The notes beneath the pieces are model-generated. The model saw nothing but the letters and a program-made list of their open reading frames with translations. It did not search any database and was not told the DNA's origin. A stretch of DNA of 64,000 nucleotides from NCBI RefSeq assembly GCF_900109745.1, contig NZ_FOAV01000009.1, positions 62,001 through 126,000 on the forward strand, given 5' to 3'. A program made the translations under genes and the position numbers. Source of the stretch: Roseateles sp. YR242. Lineage in GTDB: Bacteria; Pseudomonadota; Gammaproteobacteria; Burkholderiales; Burkholderiaceae_C. Positions 9,744-18,106 of this stretch are shown in pieces (position 1 is the first letter of the stretch; each line of letters opens with the position of its first letter).

Positions 9744-10681
9744 GCCGCCTCCAGCTGCTGCTCTGACGTGGGCAGGAAGAGCTCGTCCATGCGGGCCCAT
9801 TCGAAGTCCGCCAGCAGCTGTTCGATGCGGCCTTCGGTACGCCCGATGTTCACGTAGTGGCGGAAGCGCGTCTTGGCATCAATGCCGGGAATGCGCGGCT
9901 GCTCCGGGTCGATTTCCCAGGGATGGAAATAGAACACTGCGCTGCGGCCTTCGATGCGGTTGAAGCGTTCAATCATCCAGCGCGTCACGCCATAGGGCAG
10001 CAGCCGGAACCAGCCGCCGCCGCTGCTGGGATAGTTGCGGCCCCGGAAGCGCAGGGTCGTTACCGGCACCTCGATCAGGCCCGGCCGGACCTCATAGGCA
10101 AAGCGTGGCGAATCCGGCATGCCGTAGTGGTCGTGCTCGATGGGGTAGACGCTGGAGCTGTAGCGGTAGCCGCACTCGGCCAGCACGTCGAAGGCCCAGA
10201 GGTTGGCCTCGCCGATGGAGAAGCTGGGCGCGCGGTAGCCCTTCACTTCCACGCCGCCAAGGTCCTCCAGCAGGCGTTTGGCGCTGAGAATGTCCTCGCG
10301 GAATGCCTCCGGGCTGAGGTCACTGGCGCGTTCGTGGCCAAAACCGTGGCTGGCCAGTTCGTGGCCCCGTGCAACGATGTCCCGCACCAGTTGCGGGTAC
10401 CGCTGCGCGACCCAGCCGAGCGTGAAGAAGGTGGCCTTCACGCCGCGGGCATCCAGCAGATCCAGGATGCGGCCGATGTTGCGCTGGACACGGCATTCCC
10501 GCTGGTCCCATTCGGCGCGGTTGATGTAGGGGGCAAAGGCGCTGACCTGGAAGTAGTCCTCCACGTCGATGCTCATTGCATTGCGAATCCTGGGGCGCGT
10601 CTGCCCGGCCGCTGGCACTGGGGTGGTCATGGTTCTGGTCCTTCCCTGGTCGCTGGGCTGACTGCCGCTCGGGCCGCTCAT
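9740..10681 (-). CDS. XrtA system polysaccharide deacetylase (NodB-like)
   Basis: The product is 313 residues if translation starts at the ATG that overlaps the ATPase stop by ATGA (10681-10679). A second ATG at 10630 (MTTPVPAAGQ) is possible and would drop 17 poorly conserved residues. The NodB homology domain is clear: catalytic and metal-binding MSIDVEDYFQ (Asp-Asp pair), HELASHGFGHERAS (metal-binding His-x-x-x-His), KGYRAPSFSIG, and VFYFHPWEID with the distal His. It belongs to the PEP-CTERM locus deacetylase family TIGR03006. It is predicted to remove N-acetyl groups from amino sugars in the exopolysaccharide. No signal peptide is obvious, which is usual for this family. Confidence 0.92.
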   Translation of the reverse strand: MSGPSGSQPSDQGRTRTMTTPVPAAGQTRPRIRNAMSIDVEDYFQVSAFAPYINRAEWDQRECRVQRNIGRILDLLDARGVKATFFTLGWVAQRYPQLVRDIVARGHELASHGFGHERASDLSPEAFREDILSAKRLLEDLGGVEVKGYRAPSFSIGEANLWAFDVLAECGYRYSSSVYPIEHDHYGMPDSPRFAYEVRPGLIEVPVTTLRFRGRNYPSSGGGWFRLLPYGVTRWMIERFNRIEGRSAVFYFHPWEIDPEQPRIPGIDAKTRFRHYVNIGRTEGRIEQLLADFEWARMDELFLPTSEQQLEAA

Positions 10682-11769
10682 GGCGACTTCACCGCGCCCA
10701 CCAGCTTCTGCAGCAGCGCCAGCGTCTGCTGGTTGATGCGCTCCAGGCGCATCAGGCTGTCCTCGATACGCTGCAGGCGGGCGTCCTGACCTTCCTGACC
10801 CAGGCCTGCCAGCTCCTGCGCCAGCGCGCCAACATCGGCACCCGCTTCGCGCGCCTGGCGGCGCAGCCGGGTGAGATCCAGGTCCACACCTGCCGCATCG
10901 ATCTCGGGCTCGCCGGATGCGCCGAGCGAAACCGTCACCATCGGCGGCGGCGCGTAGGCGGATTCACGCGACAGGTCCGCGACCACTTCTTCCACATCCG
11001 CCGCCGTCAGGTGGGCACGCTCGGACATGAAACCCAGCAGCAGGAGCCGGTCGCACAGGGTGTTGATGCGGCGCGGAATGCCCTGGCTGGCGCGATGCAG
11101 CGCGGCAAAGGCCTCCGGCTCGAAGGTGGGCTTGCCATCGGCACCGGCGCACTTGAGGCGGTGCTCGATGTAGCGCTGCGTGTCCTCTTCGTCCAGCGGG
11201 CCGATGTGGCAGCTGGCCGCGATGCGCTGGCGGAACTGCTCCATTTCCGGCCGCTGCAGGATGCCGCGAAACTCCGGCTGCCCCACCAGGAAGGTCTGCA
11301 CCAGGGACTGGTTGCCGAACTGGAAGTTGGAGAGCATGCGCAGCTCCTCCACCGCGCGTGCGGTGAGGTTCTGCGCTTCGTCCACGATGAGCAGGCAGCG
11401 TTTGCCGCGGCTCGCTTCGCTGACAAAGAAGGCCTCCAGCGCCATCAGCAGCTCGCTCTTGGGCAGGTCCTTGACCCGCACGCCAAAGGCTGCCCCCACC
11501 AGACGCAGCGTGTCCTCCGCATCCAGCTGGGTGGTGACCACGTTGCCGATGACGACATTGCTGCGGTTCAGGCTGTCCAGCAGGCCGCGCACCAGCGTGG
11601 TCTTGCCCGCGCCGATCTCGCCGGTGATGACGATGAACCCGTCGCTGCGCAGCACGCCATAGTCCAGGTAGGCCTTGGCACGGCGGTGCTGCTTGCTGCC
11701 GAAATAGAAACTGGGGTCGGGGCTGAGCTGGAACGGCTTGCTGCTCAGCCCATAGAAGGCCTCGTACAT
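10678..11769 (-). CDS. XrtA/PEP-CTERM system-associated ExeA-like ATPase
   Basis: The product is 363 residues and starts MYEAFYGLSSKPFQLSPDP, typical of the TIGR03015 family related to ExeA/GspA AAA ATPases. Walker A is GEIGAGKTT at residues 50-58, Walker B is CLLIVDEAQNL near 145, and a sensor-like arginine region IPRRINTLCDRLLLLGF follows near 235. The last ~60 residues form a likely coiled coil (RLRRQAREAGADVGALAQEL and RIEDSLMRLERIN). It probably energises assembly or gating of the export machinery at the inner membrane; its precise role is not established. It lies 12 bp after the outer-membrane barrel gene and overlaps the deacetylase by ATGA. Confidence 0.92.
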   Translation of the reverse strand: MYEAFYGLSSKPFQLSPDPSFYFGSKQHRRAKAYLDYGVLRSDGFIVITGEIGAGKTTLVRGLLDSLNRSNVVIGNVVTTQLDAEDTLRLVGAAFGVRVKDLPKSELLMALEAFFVSEASRGKRCLLIVDEAQNLTARAVEELRMLSNFQFGNQSLVQTFLVGQPEFRGILQRPEMEQFRQRIAASCHIGPLDEEDTQRYIEHRLKCAGADGKPTFEPEAFAALHRASQGIPRRINTLCDRLLLLGFMSERAHLTAADVEEVVADLSRESAYAPPPMVTVSLGASGEPEIDAAGVDLDLTRLRRQAREAGADVGALAQELAGLGQEGQDARLQRIEDSLMRLERINQQTLALLQKLVGAVKSP

Positions 11770-11781
11770 GGCGGTGGTACT

Positions 11782-13377
11782 TTAGAAGCGCTGGGACACC
11801 TGGGCATACACCGCGTTTTCGCGGTAGCCCAGCGCCTGGCCGTCGGAACGGGTGTGCCGCAGGCCCAGGGTCGCATCGGTGCGGGGGCCCAGGCGCAGGG
11901 TGGAGGTGGCATAGAGCGAGGACATACCGGTCGAGAGATCAACCGTGGTGCTGTCCCCGCGGCTCTGCTGGCGGGTGTAGGTCAGGTTGCCGGTGCTCAG
12001 CGGCGTGAAGCGGTAGGCCACGCTGACGGTAACCCCACGCTGGCGGATGTTGTTGGTGAGTGCGAGGTCATCGCTGCTGGTGGCGCTGGTGCCCAGGCCA
12101 CGGCTCTTGTTGTCGTTGGCGGCCAGGGTCACCGTCATGCGTTGGCCGGACCAGGCCACCGAGAGTTCATTGCGCTGCTGCATCGTCGCGCTGTTGGTCA
12201 GGAAGCCGCTGCTGCTGATGGCACTGGGGTTCAGCCCCATGGCGGCCAGCAGCGCCCGCACCAGTGCATCACGCTTGGCCGCGTCGGGCTCGATGCTGGT
12301 GTATTGCAGGTCCAGCAACTGGTAGTTGGTCATCTGGCCGCTGGGGTCGCTGCCGGTGCTCACCGATTGCGTGCTGTTGAAGCGCACCACCACCTGCGTC
12401 ATGCGGTGCTCCAGCACGGCATTGTGGCTGTCGCCATAGCTGTGGTGCTGCCAGTCGCCGCTGAGGGTGGTGCGTGGGGTGGGCAGCCACTTGGCACTGA
12501 GGCCGTAGATGGTGCTGGTGTCCTTGCCCAGGTAGTCGCTCTTCTCGCGCCCGGCGGTCACGCCCAGCACCCAGTCCACATCGGGGATCCAGTTGAGCGA
12601 GGCCACGGCGCTGCTGCTGCGGTTGTCCTGGCCGGTCAACTCGTAATGCATGCGGCGGGTGTAGGCCTGCAGGCCCCAGTTCAACGCGCGCCCCTGCGGG
12701 CCGCTCAGACTGAAGCTGACCGTGCCTTCCTTCGTGTCGCCGCTGACCGAGCTGTTGCCCGAGCCCCCTTCACTGGAGTCGCGGATCTGGCCCATGGCCC
12801 GCAGTTCGAAGCTGGCAATGGTGCTGAGCATGCCGCGCCAGTAGGGCGAGACGCTCAAGGTGCGCACCTCCGTGCGGTTGGGGTTGGCCAGGTCGTTGCT
12901 GGGCGAGGTCTGGCCGAAGGCGGAGATCGACTGCTGGCTGATGTTGCCGTTCACGTCCACGAACAGCGTCGACGGGATGAGCTCGGCATTGCCGCGCGCC
13001 ACCAGCTGGTTCTGCACGCGGCTGCTCTGATCGCTCTTGACGTAGATGAGGCCGTCCAGCGTGTAGTCGAGCACGCCGCGCATCCAGCCGGTCCGGTTGG
13101 TGATGGTGACCCCGGGGGAGATGCCGGTGATGAAGGCCTGGTCGCGGGAGCCCTTGGGCGCCAGCGTCAGGTTGTCGGTCCAGGTCTCGGAAAGGCCGAC
13201 GCGGGGCACCACCGTCAGGCCCAGGCGCTTCGCACCTTCGCCGCTTTCGCCACTGCTGCCGTCGCTCTGCGCATACACGCCGGCGGCGCCGGTCGCGCCC
13301 AGGGCGCCCAACGCCCCCGCCACCAGCAGGCAGGCGGTACTGCGCCGAGGGGGACGGTGGTGGCCGGCACTGTGCAT
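11782..13377 (-). CDS. TIGR03016-type PEP-CTERM system outer-membrane beta-barrel protein
   Basis: The start ATG (13377-13375) is chosen because it begins 4 bp after the kinase stop and gives a signal peptide (STACLLVAGALGALGATGAAG, cleavage near VYAQ). The mature protein, about 490 residues, is dominated by alternating amphipathic strands rich in Tyr, Ser, Thr and Asn and ends in SQRF, an aromatic C-terminus typical of Bam substrates. Phrases such as LSETWTDNLTLAP and NAVYAQVSQRF fit the PEP-CTERM locus hypothetical family TIGR03016. I infer an outer-membrane barrel, possibly the exit channel or anchor for the polysaccharide or PEP-CTERM proteins. No catalytic motif is visible. Confidence 0.88.
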   Translation of the reverse strand: MHSAGHHRPPRRSTACLLVAGALGALGATGAAGVYAQSDGSSGESGEGAKRLGLTVVPRVGLSETWTDNLTLAPKGSRDQAFITGISPGVTITNRTGWMRGVLDYTLDGLIYVKSDQSSRVQNQLVARGNAELIPSTLFVDVNGNISQQSISAFGQTSPSNDLANPNRTEVRTLSVSPYWRGMLSTIASFELRAMGQIRDSSEGGSGNSSVSGDTKEGTVSFSLSGPQGRALNWGLQAYTRRMHYELTGQDNRSSSAVASLNWIPDVDWVLGVTAGREKSDYLGKDTSTIYGLSAKWLPTPRTTLSGDWQHHSYGDSHNAVLEHRMTQVVVRFNSTQSVSTGSDPSGQMTNYQLLDLQYTSIEPDAAKRDALVRALLAAMGLNPSAISSSGFLTNSATMQQRNELSVAWSGQRMTVTLAANDNKSRGLGTSATSSDDLALTNNIRQRGVTVSVAYRFTPLSTGNLTYTRQQSRGDSTTVDLSTGMSSLYATSTLRLGPRTDATLGLRHTRSDGQALGYRENAVYAQVSQRF

Positions 13378-13381
13378 CGTG

Positions 13382-14395
13382 TCAGGCCTTGCCCGCGACG
13401 GCTTGCGCGCCGCCCTGCCCATCGTCGCGGTCGTAGCCATACCCATAGCCTTGTCCGTAACCGTAGCTGCCGTAGTGGTAGCCGTATCCAGCGTCCGCCT
13501 TGGCCGATGCCTGGTTGAGCAGCACCATCTTGAGCGGGCAGTTCTCGATGGTGGACACCGCCTGCAACACCGCGCTTTGCGGCGTGCGTTCGGCCTGCAC
13601 CACGATGACGATCTGGCCCATGTGGCTGGCCAGCACGCGCGACTCGGTGGTGAGCAGCAGCGGCGGGGAGTCGAAGATGATGATGCGGTCGGCGTAACGC
13701 TTGGCCATGTGATCCAGCAGCCCGCTCATCGCGTCGCTGGCCAGCAGTTCGGTGGCTCGTGCGTGCGGGCGGCCGCTGGGCAGCAGCGTGAGCTTGTCGA
13801 CGTTGGTCTTGATGAGCACGTCGGCCATGTCCACCGAGTTCTCCAGCACGTCCAGCAGGCCCGGGCCGGGCGGCAGGCCCAGCATGCGCAGCATGGAGGG
13901 GCGGGCCACGTCGGCATCCACCAGCATGACGGTGTTGTCGAATTCGGCCGCGATGCTCATGGCCAGGTTCAGCGAGGTGAAGCTCTTGCCCTCACCGGGC
14001 AGTGCGCTGGTCACCATGATGAGGTTGGCGTGGTTGAGCGTGGCAGCGCCCTTGCCCATCGCATTGCGGATCAGCGGCCGCTTGATGTTGCGGTACTGGT
14101 CGGCGAGGTAGCTGCGCGGCGCATGGGGCGTGAGGAAGCCCTGGGCCGTCAGGGCCTCCAGGTCCAGCTCCACGCGCTTGGTTTCGTGCGGGTGCAGGGT
14201 ACGCGCCTGGGGTGCGGACTGGGGCGCAACAGGGGCGGACACCGGCGTGACCTGGGCCGCCACTTCGGGGGTGGCAGGCGTGGCAGGCGCGACAGGTGCC
14301 GTGGACACGGCAGGCGCCGAGGCATTGCCCAGGTCCACACCGGCCTGCTTGAGTTGTTCCAGCCGTGCAGCGGCTTGTTCGATCAGGCTTGTCAT
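13382..14395 (-). CDS. XrtA-associated tyrosine autokinase (BY-kinase)
   Basis: The product is 337 residues. After an Ala/Pro-rich N-terminal linker (30-65) comes a BY-kinase domain: Walker A ALPGEGKSFTSLNLA (residues 131-145), Walker A' VMLVDADVARP (156-166) and Walker B IIIFDSPPLL (about 230-240). The C-terminus has a tyrosine cluster (about residues 303-322, GYGYHYGSYGYG), the usual autophosphorylation tail. It is the separate cytoplasmic kinase partner of the chain-length protein encoded 4 bp upstream, and together they resemble Wzc split into two chains (family TIGR03018). Cycles of phosphorylation are expected to set polymer length and export. Confidence 0.94.
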   Translation of the reverse strand: MTSLIEQAAARLEQLKQAGVDLGNASAPAVSTAPVAPATPATPEVAAQVTPVSAPVAPQSAPQARTLHPHETKRVELDLEALTAQGFLTPHAPRSYLADQYRNIKRPLIRNAMGKGAATLNHANLIMVTSALPGEGKSFTSLNLAMSIAAEFDNTVMLVDADVARPSMLRMLGLPPGPGLLDVLENSVDMADVLIKTNVDKLTLLPSGRPHARATELLASDAMSGLLDHMAKRYADRIIIFDSPPLLLTTESRVLASHMGQIVIVVQAERTPQSAVLQAVSTIENCPLKMVLLNQASAKADAGYGYHYGSYGYGQGYGYGYDRDDGQGGAQAVAGKA

Positions 14396-14399
14396 CGTG

Positions 14400-15992
14400 T
14401 CACCCCCCCTGCCGGCTCAGCCAGATGGCCATGCCGATCAATCCCAGCGCATACAGGCCTGCCAGGCTGCCCGAGGCCACACCGAAGCGCAGCAGATCCA
14501 CCTTCGTACGGCGACGGTCCGCCACCGTTTCCTGCCGGGAGACCACACCGAGGATGGGCAGCTCCAGGCGTTGACGAAGCTCGTTCAGGTCATGGAAGAC
14601 CGGGCGCACCTGGCTCGCGGCGAAGGCCGTCAGCAGCCCGGCGAACAGCGCCACCACCAGCCCTGCAGCCAGCAGCATCAGACGGTTGGGCGCCACCGGC
14701 TTCGAGGAGGCGCGCGGCGGATCAATGATGCGGAAATCGGCCACGCCAGAGGTGTTGTCCAGGTCGGTGGACAGCGCGGCGGACTCGCGGCGGGACACCA
14801 TCTCCTCGTAGTTCTTCTTGATGACCTCGTAGTCGCGGTTGAGCTGGGCGAATTCGGCTTCCAGCTGTGGGGCCAGTTTGATCGCGCCCTGGGCCGCCGT
14901 GTAACGCCCCTGCAGCTCGTCCACACGCGCCCGCAGCGAGGCCACTTCCACTTCCTTGGTGGCCAGGACCCGGGCCAGTTCCTGGTTGGCCAGGCTGTCG
15001 CCACGGCCGCCGGCGGACACCGGGTTGGTCAGCGCGGCCTTCTGCAGCTCGGCGACCTCCTTCTTCTTCTGTTCTTCCAGGTCCTTGATCAGGCGCCGGG
15101 TGTTGACCACGTCCGGGTGCTGGTCGGTATAGCGTTGCTGCAGTGCATCCAGGTTGCGCTTCAGGCCTTCGATGCGGCTGTCGATTTCCGGCGTGGCCAG
15201 CTTCTGCGAGCTTTCCTGCATCAGGCTCTGCAGGCTGCCGCTGCCGGTGTTGCGCTTGTTGTCAATGTCCAGTTGCTGCTTGGCCATGTCGCGCCCGTTC
15301 ACGGCTTCACGCAGCTGCAGGCGCGCGGCATCCAGCTGCGCACTGGCCTCAGCCAGGCGAGCGGCGGAATCCTTGCCGTCCTGCGCCGTCAGCTGCAGGT
15401 TGCGCAGGCGGAATTCCTTGCGGCGGGTCTCCGCCTCTTCCAGCTTGGTTTCGTAGTTCTTGATCTGCTCGTTCAGGAAGGTGGCGGCCGTGGTGCTGTC
15501 CTTGCGGCTGGCGCCCAGGCTGGACTCCATGAAGATGGAGAGCAGTGACGCCACCACCTTCTTGGACACCTCCGGCGAGGAATCCCGGTAGGAGAGGATG
15601 TAGAGATTGTTGGTGGCACCGCCGGCCGACTGGATGGACAGGTTGCGGGTCACCCGGTCGATCAGGGCTTCCTGATCGGACTTGGAGGTCGCGCGCAGGT
15701 CCAGGTCGGCCATGCGCACCAGTTTCTCGACATTGGGGCGGCTGATCAGGGTGCGGCTCAGCACGTTGACCTGCTGCTCGGTGTTGTTGAGCACCGCCAC
15801 GCCAGACATCAGCGGCTTGAGGATGGACTGCGTATCCACATAGACACGGGCGCTGGCTTCAAAGCGGTCCGGCACCACGAACACCACCACCGCCGCGACG
15901 ATGCCCACCAGCCAGGCGGCCATCAGCCCCGGCCAGCGGTAGCGCCACATGCGCTTGAACACGGCCATCAATTGCGCAATGAGGGAATCCAT
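14400..15992 (-). CDS. XrtA system polysaccharide chain-length determinant (Wzz/PCP family)
   Basis: The product is 530 residues, anchored by two TM segments (about residues 22-42 and 428-448). Between them is a long periplasmic region with heptad-like coiled coil (about 160-400, e.g. KNYETKLEEAETRRKEF and LEEQKKKEVAELQKAAL). The N-terminal Wzz motif region has RVYVDTQSILKPLMSG; the second TM is preceded by RIIDPPRASSKPVAPN, the Pro-rich hallmark of polysaccharide copolymerases. It matches TIGR03007. It controls chain length and couples polymerisation to export, working with the adjacent tyrosine kinase and the upstream Wza-like lipoprotein. Confidence 0.94.
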   Translation of the reverse strand: MDSLIAQLMAVFKRMWRYRWPGLMAAWLVGIVAAVVVFVVPDRFEASARVYVDTQSILKPLMSGVAVLNNTEQQVNVLSRTLISRPNVEKLVRMADLDLRATSKSDQEALIDRVTRNLSIQSAGGATNNLYILSYRDSSPEVSKKVVASLLSIFMESSLGASRKDSTTAATFLNEQIKNYETKLEEAETRRKEFRLRNLQLTAQDGKDSAARLAEASAQLDAARLQLREAVNGRDMAKQQLDIDNKRNTGSGSLQSLMQESSQKLATPEIDSRIEGLKRNLDALQQRYTDQHPDVVNTRRLIKDLEEQKKKEVAELQKAALTNPVSAGGRGDSLANQELARVLATKEVEVASLRARVDELQGRYTAAQGAIKLAPQLEAEFAQLNRDYEVIKKNYEEMVSRRESAALSTDLDNTSGVADFRIIDPPRASSKPVAPNRLMLLAAGLVVALFAGLLTAFAASQVRPVFHDLNELRQRLELPILGVVSRQETVADRRRTKVDLLRFGVASGSLAGLYALGLIGMAIWLSRQGG

Positions 15993-16083
15993 GCGGCGAT
16001 CTCTCTATGGAGCGGTACTGCAGAAAAACGGGCCCGGCGCGGCGCCATCCAACGGCGCCTGCGGGCGGGTCAGCGCCTGGAAT

Positions 16084-16731
16084 TCAGAGGAGGCTCTGCG
16101 GAATGATGAGGATGTCGCCGGGGCGCATTTCCACATTCGCAGACACATCGCCGCGACGGATCAGGTCCTTGAGCCGCACGGAATATTGCTTGTTGCCTTC
16201 GGCCGTGCGCAGGATGCTGGCGCCATTGCCGTCGGCGAAGTCGGTCAGGCCGCCCACGGCAATCATCACATCCAGCAATGTCATCTTCTGCTTGTAGGGC
16301 AGGAACATCGGCTTGGCGGCTTCACCGACGACACGGATCTGTTCGCTGTAAGGGCCCACGAAGCTGGTGACGATCACGGTGACGACCGGGTCGCGGACGT
16401 ACTTGGAGAGCGTCTTCTCGATGTCCCGGGCGATTTCCACCGAGTTCTTGCCCTGCACGGGCAACTCGTCAATCAGCGGCGAGGCGATCTTGCCGTCCGG
16501 GCGCACCGGCACGGTGGTGGACAGTTCAGGGTTACGCCAGACAATGATGTTCAGATTGTCACCGGCACCCACCACATAGCTGTAATCGGCCTGGCTGGCG
16601 CTCACGGGCGCGGGCGGGTATTTGCCGGTGGAAGAGCAGCCGGTCAAGGCCAGGCTGGCCACCATCAGTCCCCCGACCCACCGCACGATGGTGCGGCTCC
16701 ACCCGTTCTTTGACCCAGTCTTCTTGAACAT
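16084..16731 (-). CDS. XrtA/PEP-CTERM system polysaccharide export lipoprotein (Wza-like)
   Basis: I use the ATG at 16731-16729 (MFKKTGSK), preceded by a purine-rich GAGGGG site; a GTG two codons upstream (16737) is less likely. The product is 215 residues, with a lipoprotein signal peptide and lipobox LALTGCSS (Cys32). The poly-export domain has YVVGAGDNLNIIVWRNPELS, VRPDGKIASPLIDELPV and a SLBB-like segment IRVVGEAAKPMFLPYKQ; it ends with RPGDILIIPQSLL. It matches TIGR03027. It should be an outer-membrane or periplasmic ring that forms the polysaccharide exit path. It is the first gene of the leftward XrtA block, 91 bp before the chain-length gene. Confidence 0.93.
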   Translation of the reverse strand: MFKKTGSKNGWSRTIVRWVGGLMVASLALTGCSSTGKYPPAPVSASQADYSYVVGAGDNLNIIVWRNPELSTTVPVRPDGKIASPLIDELPVQGKNSVEIARDIEKTLSKYVRDPVVTVIVTSFVGPYSEQIRVVGEAAKPMFLPYKQKMTLLDVMIAVGGLTDFADGNGASILRTAEGNKQYSVRLKDLIRRGDVSANVEMRPGDILIIPQSLL

Positions 16732-16862
16732 GTCCACCCCTCTGGAAGCTAGCCGGATTGCACCTCAGCGCGGCCGGGTGGGGAACCCCCTGGACTGAGG
16801 GCGACTCCCAGGGGCCGTGATGAATTTCCGTGCTATCCGGATGGAAGCGCGGTAGTAGTTTC

Positions 16863-17768
16863 TCAATCGCCCCTGAGCAGGGGTTTGATCAAACTGACCA
16901 GCAGGCGCTGCAACGGATGGGCGTTGCCGCCCGGCCGCCAGGTTTGCTTGAGTATGCCGCGGTAGGCATCAAAATGAAGGCCCCAGGGGGCGGCACGCAA
17001 GGGGCCGCGTTTGAGCAACAGTTTGAGCACCTGGGTCGCCATCACCCCCGCGCAGAGTTCGCAGGCCATGCTTGTCGAGGGGCCGCGACGCTCCTTGAAG
17101 TTCACCGACTCCGGAACCACAAGGTATTTGCGGTTGAGCATGGAGGGGGACAGGCCCGCAATAAACCGGGCGTATTGGTCGGTGGAAGGCTGTCCCTCCA
17201 GCTTGAAATACTCCTCGAAACTCATGCCGGTGGGGCTGAAATACAGGAATGCCGAGCCCATGCCCAGCGGGGCGGCCGTCATGGCCGGGATACCCAGCTC
17301 ACGGCAGCGCTTGAACACCTTGCGGCGGGTCGGCAACACAAAAAGATCGAGGCTGTCGACATAGACATCGACATCCTTCAGGAAATCATCCAGGTTGTGG
17401 TCCTGGACGCCTTCGGGAAACAGCCGGATATTGCTTTCCGGATTGATGTCCAGCGCCATGCGCTGCATCACCTGCAGCTTTTGCTGACCCATGGTGGACA
17501 TGAAGGCGCCGGCCTGGCGATTCATGTTGTGGACATCGAACTCATCGAAGTCGGCAATGTTGAAGTTGGCGACGCCCAGGCGGGACAGCGTCACGATGTG
17601 GGCGCCGCCCACGCCACCCAGCCCGGCAATGGCCACCCGGGCGCGGCGCAGGCGTTGCTGCTCCTCGGGTGTCACCCAGCCGATGTTGCGGGAGAAAGCC
17701 CGCTCGTAATTGAAAGTGAAGGTCGGCGGGCGGGCCGATTCAGCGTCTGAGGGTGCGGCGCTGGTCAT
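16863..17768 (-). CDS. Lone ThiF/MoeB-type E1-like adenylyltransferase
   Basis: The start is placed at the ATG 17768-17766 (MTSAAPSDAE); the longer frame has no conserved content. The 301-residue product carries a Rossmann ATP site VAIAGLGGVGGAHIV (residues 46-59), DFDEFDVHNMNRQAG with the adenylation arginine (Arg84), and VYVDSLDLF with the Mg-binding Asp (about 136-143). A single CxxC pair, Cys236 and Cys239 (ACELCAGVMA), is present where MoeB/ThiF enzymes have two, so the zinc site looks incomplete or lost. Family members adenylate the C-terminus of a ubiquitin-fold protein or a peptide. No ThiS/MoaD-like partner, E2 or protease is next to it. It sits between the XrtA export gene and a divergent PEP-CTERM gene; its substrate is unknown. 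Confidence 0.85.
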   Translation of the reverse strand: MTSAAPSDAESARPPTFTFNYERAFSRNIGWVTPEEQQRLRRARVAIAGLGGVGGAHIVTLSRLGVANFNIADFDEFDVHNMNRQAGAFMSTMGQQKLQVMQRMALDINPESNIRLFPEGVQDHNLDDFLKDVDVYVDSLDLFVLPTRRKVFKRCRELGIPAMTAAPLGMGSAFLYFSPTGMSFEEYFKLEGQPSTDQYARFIAGLSPSMLNRKYLVVPESVNFKERRGPSTSMACELCAGVMATQVLKLLLKRGPLRAAPWGLHFDAYRGILKQTWRPGGNAHPLQRLLVSLIKPLLRGD

Positions 17769-17915
17769 GGTGGTGGTCTCCCTGGCTGCATCTGGATGGC
17801 TGTTGAAGGGGTCTTGGGCTCGATCACCGACGGCGGCACGGTAAGCCAACGTGACAAAACCAGCTCAAACAGCTTGCGTTGTAACCAGAGTATGCCGTGG
17901 CGGCCTACCACAGCC

Positions 17916-17944
17916 GACAAGCTGTCCCGGCAACAGTGTCGACA
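17916..17944 (+). promoter_or_regulatory. Possible enhancer-binding-protein sites upstream of the PEP-CTERM gene
   Basis: Two short dyads, GACA-N3-TGTC (17916-17926) and the perfect 8-mer TGTCGACA (17937-17944), lie about 70-100 bp upstream of the sigma-54-type promoter. GTGTC and GACAC arms also occur at 17936-17940 and 17950-17954. This is the usual distance for activator sites of sigma-54 enhancer-binding proteins. The activator is not encoded in the window; a PrsR-type regulator is the obvious candidate. Confidence 0.3.
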
Positions 17945-18015
17945 AACTTGACACCCATCCCGAAGAATTCACGCAACCAAACGTTAAGTCATTGATTTAC
18001 AAGACAGAAAATGTG

Positions 18016-18032
18016 TTGGCACGGTCCTCGCT
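18016..18032 (+). promoter_or_regulatory. Sigma-54 (RpoN) type -24/-12 promoter for the PEP-CTERM gene
   Basis: The sequence TTGGCACGGTCCTCGCT matches the consensus TTGGCACG-N4-TTGCT with one mismatch in the -12 element (TCGC for TTGC). The invariant GG and GC are exactly 10 nt apart. A transcription start near 18043 would give a leader of about 64 nt before the ATG at 18107. RpoN together with the PrsK-PrsR two-component pair is known to drive PEP-CTERM genes in some floc-forming betaproteobacteria. Confidence 0.7.
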
Positions 18033-18106
18033 CTTTTGACCCGCAAGAAGCCGGCATACACCGCTTCCCTGTGCATCTGGCAAAGACGTATCTCAAGGAG
18101 AGACAC

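Noticed and set aside
10576-13518. A 980-codon open frame on the plus strand
   Set aside because: It lies antisense to the ATPase, barrel and kinase genes, all of which have clear family motifs. Its His/Gln/Arg-rich composition is typical of antisense frames in high-GC DNA.
16817-16845. Possible sigma-54 promoter (TAGCACGGAAATTCAT, minus strand) upstream of the export lipoprotein gene
   Set aside because: The -24 GG is changed to AG and the essential -12 GC is absent, so it falls below a reasonable match.
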